The position numbers were made by a program, and so were the translations under genes. The notes under the pieces were generated by a model, which was not told the DNA's origin, did not search any database, and saw only the letters and a list, made by a program, of their open reading frames with translations. A stretch of 64,000 nt of DNA from Prinia subflava (Eukaryota; Chordata; Aves; Passeriformes; Cisticolidae), in the NCBI RefSeq assembly GCF_021018805.1, contig NC_086283.1, positions 15,327,162 through 15,391,161 of the forward strand, given 5' to 3'. This document shows positions 26,739 to 41,400 of this stretch, one piece after another; position 1 is the stretch's first letter, and each line of letters opens with the position of its first letter.

Positions 26739-29700
26739 GGCAGAAACACTCCAAATTCCACACCTCTCTCTCCAATCCTTCAGCTGTTTTCTCTGCACAC
26801 TGAGTCTGAGCTGACAGTGGTGCAGGAAAAAGAAAGACTTCTGACAAAATACCAAAGGTCAAGATGTCTCTGTTGCTGATGGGAAATTGAGCGTGCCTGG
26901 TATTGGAGCAGCTTGCATGTCCTTCTCCCAATCCCATCCTGCCTATAACCATCTGCTCTTTCTGCAGCCGGCTCCCAGGTAAAAAAGTAAACAGCAATCA
27001 AATGTAATCATCAAAGTAACGTTTGATGAAGTTGCCAATTTTGTACCTACCAGCTCAGGTTGTGTTCCATTTCTTTTATCCCTCTTGCCTGGAGAGACCT
27101 TTGCCCATGGCTCCCCGTGAGGGCTGGAAGACAGCTGTGGGTCATCCCTGACCTGCTTTTCTTGCATCACAACACAGGGGTGCAGGTCTGGCCAATACTG
27201 CCTAAATATCAACACCATCTCAGGTGAGACGGGGCACAGGTAGCCACAAACCAGCAGTCTTCATAGCAGCCAGGCCACCTGCATGTGCTGTGACAATGTG
27301 AAAAAAAACCCCATGTTTGGTAGAAACAATTTTTGGAGCAACAATATGGCTATGACCTTGAAGTCTATCTACTACATGCCTTCCTCAGATAGAGGAAATG
27401 AGAAAGATGTTTGTGAATTACAAAAAGTGCTTGACTGGCCATTATTTTCAGGTCTGCCACATGAGAGATACAATGCATTTTAAAAAGCCAATAACTTAGA
27501 AGAACAAAGATAATATTTTGTGAAGACTGAAGGAAACATAATAGCTTGGCCTAAGGGATTTTTTTAAACTTTTTTTTTTTAAAGGGATCTGGATGCTCAT
27601 AGACAGAAAATAAACATCCACACATCTTCAAAAATCTGCCCCTGAGTGATTTACTGATCTACAGATGCAATGATATAAAACTACAGAAAAAAGTTTGCAA
27701 ATGCATGGAATAACCAAGAAAAGTAGCAACAAAGAAGTCTCATCCGTGTATGTATTAAAACCACTTCCTCCTGATCCTTTTTGGATGCATACCCACTGTT
27801 TGCAGCACCTGAGAGGGCAGGCCTTCCTCCTGATCCTGGGCCAAATTTCCATTGCTGGTGACATTTAATTTTTCTAGAGTACAATGCCTATTGTCATGTG
27901 TGCACATGGGAAACTTTTCTGCCTGGCCCCTGCTCATTTTCTATCTGAGATTTTTCCACTTCACTGTCAAAGAGAAAACGTGAATAGAAAACATAAGACC
28001 GAAAGATTCAAACCCCCAAAAGCAAAGGGAAAAAATCACCAACATTTACCAGGCTAAAAAGAAGGTTTTTTAAAACATTTGATGACTTGTCTCCTAAAGC
28101 CCTGGTGATACCATGAAGATAACCAGTCACCTGAATGGATGGCTCTCCCTTTTCTCTGCTGCTCCTTTGCTCAGTGCCCATGGTGGGTATGGACAATCAT
28201 GCACCTTAATTGCAGTTCTGCCCCACACTTGACTCAGATCCAGCTGCAGCAGTGAGAAGCCACCAGCAGATATATTTTTTTAAACAAACATGCTTCAAGT
28301 TTTTTGTTCTCAAGGGATGAGAGTCCCCTTTCTTTGCTGTCCTTAGCCAGAGGTGATCACTGCAACACAATTTTTGCTGTCAAGTCAGATTACTCAGATT
28401 TCGACCCATTTTCCAGCTTCTTTTAGCATTCTTTTGTCTTCCACAGGTTCACCAGTTCCCAAGATCCTTTTTAGACAACCTAGTCAGCATTTCATGTGGA
28501 GGATTTAATTTAATTTCGTGCTGTTATCTCTGATGACCCGTGTTCCCAGGTACTGCCTCTCCTACACCCCTTCTTGTCTGCATCTCTGAATGCAGGCACC
28601 TCCATGGATTTAATCCCTCATCTGTTAGTCCATTTACTTGGATCATTAATTAGTTAATACCCATGAAACCACACATCCATTCCTGAGCCTTTGATTTCAG
28701 TTCTTCAGATATTTTTACTTTTTTTTAAGTAACGATAGGATGGACACATACTAGGTATGCAAAATACATATTCTGAGAAGTCTTCGAAAACATGATGACA
28801 ATTTTACTAATATGTCTACAGACAAAATATTCTTTACATGCTGTGGTGCTTTTCTTCTCATGTAACTGAAAAAAGTAATTTTTAAAAGCAGTCCAGTTTG
28901 TCTGTGAAAATCTGATCTATAAAATACAACATTACCTTTTGGGCACATTTATATAATTCTGTAAGCTTTAGGAGGATTTTTTTAAAAATCCAATTTATTA
29001 TCTACCAAAAGACTACATTCATTTTGTTGGAGGGCAGCTTCTAGGATCGTCACTCTCATCGTCTTTAATTTTCAAAGCTAGTTAATTTTTTTTCTTGTCC
29101 TTTTTTCTCCCTTCATGAGTCTTTTTGAAACCCATAATATGTAGGCATATATAAAAACATATGAAAAGAGAAATTAAATAGCTGGTGGGCTTGTTAACAA
29201 ACTCTTTTGACATGCCATTAAACAAATTTAATTCAGACCTATTACTCTGCGTATATTCTGACTTCTCCTGGCAGCCTTTTTTTCTTCCTTTCATCAATGA
29301 CTATCTTTACAAAACACCATTCCCTCACTGCCCACCCTCTTCCATTTTGCATTAAAAGCCTCCTTTTTAAGTAAACCTTTCATAAAGCCATTCTCTTCCT
29401 TAGACACGTCAGAGTTAGCACGGATTCTGTCCACTGCCTCATTTATTCATGGCCTTTTATGGAGTCTCTCTCTTTCATCTGTACATCTCTCTTTCATCTC
29501 TCAATGCCATTTAACTCCTTAGGTTAGCAGCAACTCACGCGCTCCCTCTTCTTCCCTCGCTCCCACGGTCATTTCTCTGTCCTTCTCTTGAAGCCATGGA
29601 TGCTTCTAAATACAAGAAACACTCTTTTCCAAGAAGAACTCTCTGACTACACTATTTCTGTTCTATGGCCATTTTGCATCTTGCGTTTCATACCGGGAAC

Positions 29701-32700
29701 TATCGCAAGACTAAAGCCACTGCAGCAGGAAAAAGCAGGGTACCTGCAGTGTGGCTTCCATGAGGGACAGCTGACTCCTGGTCATGTCTGCCTGCTGGAA
29801 ACAGAGGGTAACAACACCAGCAGCCTCAGTGGGCTATGGCCGTTTCCCAGTACTAAAGTAAACATCAGGCTCAGTCAAGGCAGCTGCCAAATGCAAAGAC
29901 AACCTTGGATGTGAGGAAGAAAGTGCAATGAAGAATGCGGGGAAAGGGGTAAACTGGGAAGATGTTTGGCTAAGTCCCTGTCACACATGCATCTCATGTT
30001 CTAGAGTAAATGCAAATGCAAAAGCAGCATCTGGCAGTGTGTCTGTGTGAGCAGAGGCTGGCCTAGACGTATTAGGTAGTACTATTCCTGCTTTTAATTT
30101 GTCATAACAAACAGCCCTAACCATGAGAGGAAGGAAATCAAAATGACCCTTTTTGATGACCAAGCTGTCCCGCATGTGACAGGCACTACCCGAGATGGCC
30201 AAGGCTAGGTTTGAGCTACAGGGTACAATAAGGACAAAAACAATGCCAAGGGAATAGGTAAAAACTGAGTATTATAGCAGGTCAAACAACTGGAAGCTTT
30301 TCACTAGTGGCAGACATGTATTTTCCAAGGAGTATTTAGGACTCAGAAACTCAAGTTCCAGCTGAAGTCAGAGGTGAATGATCTTCTTCAAGTCACACTA
30401 GGATTCCTCGTTTTGACGTGTGGTCATTGTAATTTGTGTCTTTAGATGAATCTCATCCTTCTGTTAAGGACTTAAAACATTTGATTTAGCAGCACCTTGG
30501 CTCCAGTGATGCTCTTTATCTTGCAGTGCACATTCCAAAATCTACCCTGTGGTACAAGAGCCTGGTATAAAGGCTGGGAAAGAAGAACTAAAACACCTGG
30601 GAAATATTTCACATGTGCTATGATAATTAAACTGTGTTAAACTTATCTCCTGTCTTCCCTGACCCCTGCCATATGGCAGCACATGTAGGAAGGCTGCATC
30701 CAGCCAGCTTTCCCCAGTGCCCAAAGCAGAGACCTGACCTCCAGGGCTGCACATTTTTTGACCTTGTCTCTCCAAAGGCTTACCCAGCAGGCAAAAGAAA
30801 CCTGACACGTTGAATTTTTCCTCCCCTCCCAGATGTGCTCACTCTGAAATACAATTTATCACTCATCTGTACTGAAAAACATGGGAGAAGAAAAGAAGGA
30901 CTTTGGAGCAGAGGAAACAGAGGGATTTGGAGCAATGCAGTCCTCAGAGCCCTGGAGCAGATGACAAATACTGGTCACAAACCACTTAAAGTGGGTTTAG
31001 CAATGGTGAATATAGCAAAACCCAGCAAGATTTTTTGGCCTTCTCTCAGAGATTGAATCTGATATGAAGAGCTCTGTGCCAGCTCCTGATGTCCTTACTC
31101 AGCTCTTGTCCCAAAAGTCAAACAGGATGTTTCCAACCTCCTTAGTGGGTCAAGCCCAGTCTGTTCTGCCTCAGGTACGCCTGAAAACACTTGGGATGGA
31201 GAAGTTTAGGGAAAACCCAGCAAAAGCCATTCAGTTTATCTCCTGCAAAGGAAAAGTTATTTCTTATACTGCTTTGAAAGATATGTCCTTGGGACTGTCC
31301 ACCTCACACTATCAGACGCTGAGCAGCAGATATCATCATCAGAAGATTTTGGTTTGGTTTTCCCTTTCTTTGGGGGCAGGAATATTGCTGACTATTTATT
31401 TTCTCCTCCATCTCTTTTAGCTGGGTGCAGCTGTTAGAGCTGAACCATTTCACAGCAGTTTCCTCTCCCCTGTGACATGGCTAGACATTCCCATCTCCTC
31501 TCTTGGAGCAGCTCTGGCAATTAATGCAAACACAGAGCGAGGTAGAGTTGATCTGACGGAAAATGCCCCACTGAAAACAATAATTACTAGTTTTCCACTA
31601 GCTCAATGAGCAGAACCAATTCAGGCTGCTGCAGCAGCACTGCCAGATCTGAAGCAAAGGAGAGGGCAAGACTAGAAGAGCCAGGGGTGGGATGGGGACA
31701 GCTATCAGTTTAACCGTAACATAGAGCCACACCTGGGAACAGTAGTGGCATTGTATCTGGCTGACCCCTCCACCCCCACACCAGACTCCCTCCTTGCCCC
31801 AGGGAGACTCCCACCAACTGCAACTTTCCTTCACTGCCTTTCAGACAGCTTTAAATTCACCTGCCAGCACAATTTAGAGAGCAACTCCAGGTCAAGGGGT
31901 TTAATGAAAGCCAAATGCGTTACAGCACACAACTCACAGGCAGAGCTTGGGACACAGCCGTGTCATTCTCTTACTTATGCTACTCTTGTTCATGCAGAAA
32001 GAGGAGCAGTGGGGGAGAACAAGAAATCAGACAGTAGCTGTTGCCATGCTGAGCTTAAATTTCAGTGGCAAAGCATACAGGGGGGTTGTCAGAGAAATCA
32101 GCTGAGATGCTGGATTATGAGGTAGGAGACACGTCCAGAGCAGACAGGTAGATCTGTGAGTCACCAGCCTGGAGACAGTAATTGAAGTGTCTGGTAGTTT
32201 CAGATACTGCGTGATGTGGTCCAAGAATTTGTCACTCTCGCCTGCCTCCATTTGTGATAGCCTATAGCAGATGTCCCCTCCAATTTTGTCTTTATTTTCC
32301 AACATTTATATCTCTGCATGTGTAGCACGATCTCCATTCCCATGCTGTACCTCCCCGGTCCTTCCTGTACTTCTGCTGTGAGCCCTCATTTCATCACAGG
32401 CCTAATTCCCTGCCTCCCAACCTGCATCCTCCTGTCCAGCTTCGTCAACTCCATCCTCCGTTGCTATCTGGCCAATACAACATGTAAACCTTAAATCTTA
32501 TTTCACATGGGTTTCTCTAACTATTCCTGACTGCGACTGCAGCCCAGAAAGAGCTGTCAGATAATAAAGCATCAAACCATCTTCTTCATTACAGGTATTT
32601 TTATCAACTGCTTTCATTAAGGAAGTGCAAAGAGACGAGTAATCTGTTTTCTTTTCTGAGTGGGTCAGTGCACCCTAACTACATTAATCACTTCTTCTGA

Positions 32701-32930
32701 TCTGCATCAGGAGCCCTGAGACAAGCAGTGCTCCCTCCCTGGCTCTGCATTCCTGCCTGCTGCCAAGCCTCAGCTGCGGTGCAGGGGACACTGCAAGAGG
32801 GGACAGACTCCATGTCAAAGTGAGTGATCAAGCAGCAAATGAGATTAACATGACATGATTTGATGAAGAAATGAAACAAGAGTGGGTATTTTCCCCATGA
32901 CCTAAAAGAACAGGAATGTAAGCCATCTTG

Positions 32931-32978
32931 TTTTTTCTTTTTTTTTTTTTTCTTTTCTTTTCTTCTTTCTTCTCTTTT
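32931..32978. repeat. T/C-rich tract
   Basis: T runs broken by single C residues (TTTTCTTTTCTTTTC type), pyrimidine on the plus strand and therefore purine-rich in the transcript. Confidence 0.85.
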
Positions 32979-35425
32979 GAGATAATATAAGGTATTTCTC
33001 AGCATGAAGGACATGACTGCCTGTAGAGAGATTTTGACAACTCCCCTCTGAGTGCTAAAATGCTGTCAGCTGAAAAACTGAACTGTTTGGGCAAATTGAT
33101 CCAACTCTGACAGACTTCTCTGTTTTCATGTTTTCTCTCTCAATCAAAAGCCTCCTAAAGAATCCATGTTCCAGTTCAATGTCAGGGAAAGGGGGAGAAG
33201 AGGGGAGATTGTCTACTTTTGCAGCACTGTTCATCATTAACCTAGCTGGCTGGAGAAACCTGTGAGAGGAAGAGGAAGGTCTCAGAAGTCTCTTGCATCT
33301 CCCCATTGCACACAGATACAGGATCTGAACACAACAGTTTCCCTAATTCACATACAGGAACTGCATATGGACTTCCTGACTGCCACTGAGGACAGAGTCA
33401 ACACAGTTTGGGTGCAGACACGAACAGCATAGGAAGCTGAGCTTATAGGCCTGAGTTAGGCCTGAGTTATCTCCAGTGCCAATACCAGGGAAACTGCTGG
33501 ATCAGCCATGCGAAGAAAGCCTTACTGGATTTTTTTTTTTTAATATGATAATTAGAAATCATCTTCCCCTTCCTCAGCCCAAAGAAAATAAAAGCAAAGC
33601 ATTTTTAAACCTTGTCCCTAGCTGTGAATATATCTGTAACCTTTCTGCACCAGTGGCAATTCTGAATACAAGTTTTGATGGCCAAATCCTGAGAGCGCTC
33701 TTGCCACTTTATAGCAAAGATTAAGTAGGCTCCTGTCACAGTCAGTGAAAGAGCATCTCTTTCCATCACCTCGTTTGGGAACTCCAGAAATCTCCAGTCC
33801 TCTAAAGTGAAGCAATGCCGAGCAGCCCAAAAGTGCTTTCCAAAGATAATTTGGTGCTTTGTTGTTTTTGCACTGTTTTCACCTTTGCATACAACACAGT
33901 TTTAGAACTTTGTGACTGCTGTGGTGCTTATAGGGTCAGTCTCCAGTTTTTTGAGCTAACTATCAAAACACTGTGATGTTTACTTCTCCTCTTTACCTAT
34001 CTGAGGAGACCCATGCTCAATGTGGCCTTTTTTTTTTAAGACCTGTGAGGCAGAATTGCTGGTTTATGGATTCAAAGAGCTTTGAAGTCCGTAGCTTATG
34101 AATTTTACTTTTGGTGAAGTCAACTATGGACTTTATAAACTTCATTATGTCCCTTTTCATTGCTTTACAAAATCAGGAATGACATAGAAGATTTTACTGT
34201 CTGTTCCCTTCATGCTGTGATTCTACATTTATTTATTTGCTCATGGCCAGTGAGTGAGAAGTTTGCAATGGTTCAGAAACTGCACGGGCTCACAGACTTC
34301 TAAATAACTGTACACAGAACACAGGTTCATACAGCAAACATGTACAGATCAGATGTTTCCTACAAAGTCTAATATAATCTTTTAGCATCAGATATTCTGT
34401 ATTTGGGACCTGTATTCCTTAAGGCCCTTCAAGCATGTCTCAGGATTATCTTAGCTCCCATTATGTTACGGTAGGCCTTTGGATGAGAGTCTTGATTATG
34501 AGTTTGCACACTGCCTAGACAATAAGATCCTGATTGGTACTCCTTGAATAATACAAATCAATTCTCGCCTGAGCCTCCTTCGCCCTGTATGAATCATGCT
34601 GGATGTCTGCCCTCTGCTAGGGCAGCAGACAGGTCTGCTGGGGCACTGCTCTGTCTGCCAGCACTGAGGCAAGGGTCCTAAGGCACTGCCAAATTTCCTG
34701 ATCCCAAGGATCTAACTGCATACGTGCAGGGGAAGAGGCTTTTACCCTACATCGTTTCTGATGTGCCTTTCAGACCCCCCAAAAAGACTGCAGGAAACGT
34801 ACAGCATGACTGAAAATTAGACCACAGAGTGTGAAAAGTACACCCAAAAGGTTGTGCGTTTCAGCGCAGCTGAAAACTCTCTCAGCTTGTTCTGCTTCAG
34901 GCTCCTGTTCCTTGCAGTAAACTTAACAGACAGCCTTAGTTTAGAGTATTTTCCTTTACAATATTCAAATTGTCCTTAGTCATACATTCCATGACGTCTG
35001 AAACACAATCACCCAATAAGTCAATGCAAGAGAAGTATTTTTGTCCCTTTATACAACCCTTCAGTTGCTTTAAATGAACATACAGATTTATATATTCATA
35101 TATATACTAGCCCTGACCACCACTTCAAACTAAACTTCCTCTAAACAGGCTAGCCCTTAACTTTGCATTGAGGTTTCTTAAATGATCTCTTGACTGAAGA
35201 GCTGACCAATTCAAGCTTCAATTATCTGGACAACCTGGCCTCTATCAGGGACATGAAGCTCTTTCTTTCTTTCTTCACCCTCTTGCGACCTAAGCCAGAA
35301 AGAAAGAACACACGTATTTCTGATTAGGTATCTGACCTATGTGAGATTCTAAATTCTACAGAATTAGCTTCACACTGAGCCCCAGTAACGACCACCTCAT
35401 TGTTTAGGAGCCCAGGATGGATACA

Positions 35426-35427
<2 letters not shown>

Positions 35428-35481
<54 letters not shown>
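35428..35481. repeat. Poly(T) run of 54 nt followed by ATT triplets
   Basis: An uninterrupted run of 54 T on the plus strand, followed by AAATTATTATTATTAACC. Read on the minus strand it is a unique sequence ending in TTAATAATAATAATTT then A54, the form of a retroposed tail, but the adjacent sequence is not a retroposon I recognise and I see no clear target-site duplication. Run length is likely to vary between individuals and is prone to sequencing error. Confidence 0.95.
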
Positions 35482-35487
<6 letters not shown>

Positions 35488-38400
35488 TTATTATTAACCT
35501 GGATCAGAGAGAGGATAGAGCAACCCTGTTTAATCCTTCTTTTGAGGGGTTATATCTAATAGCATTCAGTGCCTTTTAGGGACACTCAGAGGGAGGTATG
35601 GTTTCTGGGTTGGCACCTTGCAGTCCCAGTAATATCAGCCATTCCAGCTGTGATTGACATGATACTTTTGAATAACATTGGTCGAATGGCTTGGTGGCCA
35701 CTACAGCAAGAATTGTGTAGACACAAGTGTCTGATAAAAGAATATTTTGCTTTCAGTAACTTGCATTACAAACAAGCCCACTTCCTGCAGAGGGATTCTT
35801 ATGCAGCATAATCTGCTTAAAGAAAAGACAGAAAATTTCCACTGTGGAAGTACTTGTGGCCCCACCATGGCACTGACACCTTCAGAACAGTATAAATTCA
35901 GCTTTCTAAATCTAAGTCCTCAAGCAAGCCAGCTGAATACTGGGCAAGCCTCAGCCAAAAGTTCACCTCCCTTCCACAGCTGCTGTGGATGGAGGGAACA
36001 CCACTGAGGAAGGTGGCTGTGCTGCTCCCTATGCCAGTCTGCCATTCCAAAGTGTGTTAAAGCTCATTGGCACAGGTGACTTCTTTGTGCAGGAGTTCAA
36101 GCTTTCATTGTGCTTGCCCTCCAGGAATGTCCTAATTAGAGATTAGGGGTTCCCTTCTCAAGTTACTGGATTTGAGGAATCATGCTGTTGTTATTTCCAG
36201 GCAAATCAAACAGGAGCAAAGATGGACAGAGGGGAGGAACAGAGGCAGGAAAAATGTCCCTGGTTGTGGGGGGGCAAGGGAGCCATACCGTAATGCATCC
36301 ACAAAAAAGACAAGAACACCTTCACAGCAGGTTGCAGACCTTGACATCCCATCCTGTATCCCTCTGGTCAGGGAGCAAGTCCTCTGAAAGCTTTTCCTTC
36401 ACAAGACGCCAGACAAAAATCTCCAATTAGTTTCATAAAGATAAGAAGCCAGATTGGAAGCTGCCTGTTATTTGACACAAAGGTGGCTTTCTGCTCAGGA
36501 GAAGCAGAGGTTTAGAAAACACTGAAAGATTTTAATTAAAAGTGGGAACAAAAGAAGAAAGAAAAAGTGGAGGACAACAAAGTATCCATGCTGTGGATTG
36601 AGGGCAAATACCTACACTTTGTGTTTTATAAGATGGATGAGCAGGGCTGCAGGTTGTCCCCAGATACCCCAGTCAAGCTGATTACAAAGGTTACAAATGA
36701 CTGGAACAAGCTTAGGGCACCCAGGACAGCTAAGAAAAAAAACACCAGTGAAAAAGCCTCCTTCTTCTGTGTTTGGAATGACATTCCTCAAAAATCAGTG
36801 CCAGAAAGATGTTTCACATTCAGTCTCAAGCATGTGCAAGGCAGGAGCAGCACCCCTGAATTCTGAGATTACATCCTACAACTTTTAAACCAAAGGAAAA
36901 TAAAACCCACAAGAAATAATAAACATTAGAGATTTAGGCTTTTCTATGCTGTGCCTCAAAGACTTCAGGACCTATACTTTAAGACTTCTCTTTACACTTA
37001 AAAATGCATGATGACTTTTATACTTTTCAATGGAACTGAAAATCCTGTGAACACAGAGACTCTGGATAATCCATCCCTGAGCTCAACAATGAAGTCACTA
37101 GCCCTGACAGCCCTGAAGTTATACAGTAGAGCCGTCTTTGGAAAAATTTGTATATTCTGGAGGGCATTTAGAAAATTAGAGCAGAACACGGTCTCAGAAG
37201 CCCAAACTCCCAGGGATCTGGTAACCAAGTCAGGCTGCTTGATTTGGCACTGGAGCAGTCCTACCAGCTATGCTGGGATAACCTCTCGAGGGGGCGAGTG
37301 ATGAACTGGGCATGGGAACATCACTGCACAGCCACAGCACCTGGGCAGCTGCAGTGTGCTCAGATTCATAGCACCCTGAACCTGAGCCATACATTTTAGC
37401 GGCTTGTGGTGTGCACAGGACACACACACAGAGCTGCTGAGACAGCCTGAGGTGCTCAGCAGGAGGAATCATATTTGAAACAGCAAGTCAGGTTTTGATT
37501 AAACTGGCAATTAAGCAAGCAAGGAGCAGCATGCCCTGTGGCTGCAGAGATGACAAGACAAAAGACCAATTCCTTTGGTAGTGCAAGTGGCTGCAACTTC
37601 GCTGCCTTCAGCAGGGCTGCACTTTTCCATGCGAGCTGTGGAGCCAGCCCTCTCTCAGACAGGACTGTGATATAAATAGTAGTGAACTGCATTCATCTGG
37701 GAAGAAGCCGTGGTGCAGGGAGGCAAAAACTGATGCTTCACAGGGATTTGCAACGCAGCAATGGGCCATCAGCAGCACCCATCTTCTGTGTTGGCTTCCT
37801 CTTTCAAGCTATTGCTGGACTCTTTTTCTAGGGGCAGCTGGGCAAAAAGGTAGCCAAGCAGATACTTGCTGCTATCCCTCTGCCCACCAGAAGCTCACAA
37901 GAGTCTTCACTTGTTTATAATGTTCAGCCCATTTGTGGTCAGAAGCTTTTCTGAATTAATACAATACTTCTCAGTGAACTGATGCATCTTACATTTTCGA
38001 TGGGCACAGGACAAATGAGAATTTGGCAATTCTGTTATAATCTTCAAGATGATAGTAGATGGACATCTACCATAATTTCATTGAATAGGAGGTCTCGAGG
38101 ATGAGGAACTTAGGGTTATTTTAGGTCAGCAGTCCTGTGGCTCAAATTTTAGCTAAGAAAATTGCTGCAGAGAAATTAATGCATTTGAAACATCAGAACT
38201 GATCAGTATGTTTAACCAAAAGATAGGCTGCTGACAGTGATTGTGTAGACAAACTTTGATATCAGTAAAACCTTTGTGCTCTGGTCCGCATCTAGTTTCA
38301 GACCAAAGGTCCAGAATTCAATTTAAAATACTACGAATGCAGCACTAACATGCACAGAGAAAAGCAGGTGACAACCTTACGGTGGGGTGCAATGAAAGGA

Positions 38401-41400
38401 GAAAATATCATGACTGTCTGAAGATGACTTAGATGACTTGGATAACTGCGAGCATCCAAGCATTCAGGTGAGACTGCGTTTGGAGGAGGAGGAGGACCCC
38501 ACAATATGAAGTGGAAAAGCAAGCTCTAAGAATGGCAGAAAATTCAGAAAGAAATTCAGCCGAGCTCAGAAAGATGCAGGGCCTGGATCCATTCCTGTCT
38601 CGTATTCACAGAGCCAACCTGGAAAGGCACAAAGGGTGATTTTCAACCGAAGTCCTCTGTGCTTAGCTCTCACAAAAAAGGCCGTACTGACAGTTAACCC
38701 CACTGGTCACCTCTCTGCCATCCCTCTACTCCTGGCATGTGACATTTTCCTCTGTGTTTCAGCTCCCTTCGCTAGTTTGCTCTTAGCGCGATGCACCCAA
38801 CCATCAGAAAACCTGGCACACGATGCACTCCCTGCTTAATGCCAACCCCTCCGTTCCAGCCAGGAGCTGAATCTCAGCCCATGCATCTAGCAACACAGAT
38901 GAAACACAGAGCTTCATCTCAGCATATAAATGAACACTGGGCAATCTTAGTTAACTCTGGATATCAAACGCAGCCGGGGTGGACCACAGAGGTCTGCTCC
39001 CTATGCACAGCTAAGGCGCTGATTCTTGCATAGACAAATGTATCACCACTGGGCACAGTTACAAAACATATCCTAACATGAGATTTATGAAGATAAAGAC
39101 TCCCTCCCAGGACTGCAAATAAGTAAATCACCCAGTAATTTGCTTGGCACGCTTGCTCCTTTTTCTCCCAAGGCAAAATGCAGGATGTGCGATTCATCTT
39201 ATTAACCAGTGGTCAGCAAACCTAAGACTCCTTGGGCAGTTCAGCAAGCACTGCTCAGTCTTCCCAAATTTTCCCACTTGCAGATGAAAGTTATGGGCTA
39301 TGGGAAAGGGCAGAGTATGAAACAGACATGATGTAGCTATAGGGATAGCTAGAAAAGCCAGGAATATTCCTTGTCACATCTCCTCTAGGTAGATAATCCA
39401 CAGTGTCCCTGTTCTGTCTAAAAATGCAGTGAGTCGAGGATACAAGGCTCAAATCAACAACACATTCTTCTGGAAAGGCTGAGGGGCCAGAATGCCAGTT
39501 CATACCAGAAAAAAAAGGAGGTCAGAAAAACCTGTTCACCAAAGGAAATTATGATGTGCAAGGATCTATTTTTATTACGACCAGAAAGAAAAGACTGGAA
39601 TTTATAAAGGATTGTGACTTTCAAACAATATTGACTCAAGGGCCATCAAACCTTTCATTTCCATAGAATTGCTTTTTTTTCTTCTCCCCCCCCATGGGTA
39701 ATACAAAAATGTTCTATGTTTAAATGTACAGTTTTCTACATCTAAACCCCAGGCTGGTATAAAAAACCTTCAGCCTTAATAGACAAGAAGGAGGCCGACA
39801 GCAGCAGTGCCCCAACTATTTGCCACCCTATTTGCCACCTGGCCAATTCCTCTCCAGCCTGTGAAAATCTGTTTGTGAATTTCCATCAGGCTGATGCTCT
39901 TTTCTCTTCAAAGCCACGTCTTTACTTGGAAACATCAGAGGCTGCAAACTATTGCCTAACAAATCCAGACAGTCTAACTGTGTTAGAGTTAGAAACGAGT
40001 CTTTGCTTCACTAAAAGCTATAGGAATTTCGCCCAGTTCTGGAGCCTCTCCCTTCCCTCACAATCTTGCTGCCTCACTTGGGTCTAGGCCTTTTTCCTCT
40101 CCTGCTAAGCTTGGTACTAGCCAGCTGATGCTGTCTGACAGAGCCAAGGACCTCCACTGCTTTGCCAAAGCCCAAGTACTCCTGCCTAGAAAAGAGAATT
40201 TTATCAGACAGCAAATAGATAAAGGGATAGAAATATATCAATTCCCTATATTGCATTTGGAGTGATGTCCAAAATCAAATTAATTAGGCCTGCATCGTAT
40301 CTTGATGTCTACAGTCAGGGAAGCCTATCAAATGTTTGTATCTATTAGAACATGTGAATTGCTTGGGACAGCTTCGTCCAAGGAGAAAACACCCTCCTCT
40401 GTCCCTGTCTTCCATGAGAACAAATGTATATTTACTGTGAAAATCCTACTTTTTCAAATGTATCTCAATGACACACAGGTATCTATCTATCTATACATCT
40501 GAAGTGTGCACAGCACTACTGTCAATAGTGCTTCCCTGCAGCAGTAGCTTCAGACTCAATGTTTAATTTCAGATACAAGAAGATGAACAGCAAATAGGCC
40601 TAAATAAACATTTCGGTGATGCAGGCATGGCTTTCACCAAGTCAGCACCTCACCTCACAGTCAGTCAGGCTCTCCAGATGCCCGAGAACCTCCCAGTGAA
40701 AGTGATGCAAGGTTTTTCTGGGAAAGAGTAGCTTCCTGGGGACATGGCCACTGACTTCAAGTGGGGCTTTTAATCTGCTAAAATTCAGAAACAGGGCTAA
40801 CCTTGACCTTGAAGCCCATGCAAAAAGCATCAGTGCTTTTCAATAGGTAATGAAATTAGGTATATAAAAAGCCAGGTAGAAAAGACAAATTTTTGTTTAA
40901 TGCTCTGGAATTGCCTAAAATATTTTCTTTTTTAATAAGGGGATCCAGTTTTCAGGCCTTCAGTACAACAATTTTTATGTTGTTAATAAACACATTTGTC
41001 TAATGAATGTCTCTTGGTAAGCTTGCCTGTAATTCAGGAAACTCAAGTGTAGCCAAGATAAAAATATGCACATACTAAAAGCTCAAATTGAAGAGGAAAA
41101 AAAAAATCAATTCAAAGTTAAATTACCCATCTTAAATTTCAGTATAAAGGCTACTACAAATACTGAGCTCTTGAACTTCAATTAATCTTCAGCAATTAAG
41201 CCAGAAGGGAAAAAGATTCCTCAGAGTATCAGGAAAAAAAAAAAAAAAGAAGAAAAAATAGGCTGCAAAGAGCTCATATCAGCTTTGGTAGGGACGCCAC
41301 CATTGCTTAAACTCCCATTCATGGCTCTGTTGGGCTGATTAACTCATGCTTGTCTTAGACTCCTCTGGGTTTCTTTTTTCCAGGATCCGTGTGTGACTGC

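Noticed and set aside
35569..35811. Possible fragment of a retroviral-type or other retroelement protein next to the poly(T)
   Set aside because: The hydrophobic, Trp-containing frame vaguely suggested one, but I could not match it to any family and there are no LTRs, primer-binding site or neighbouring retroviral frames.
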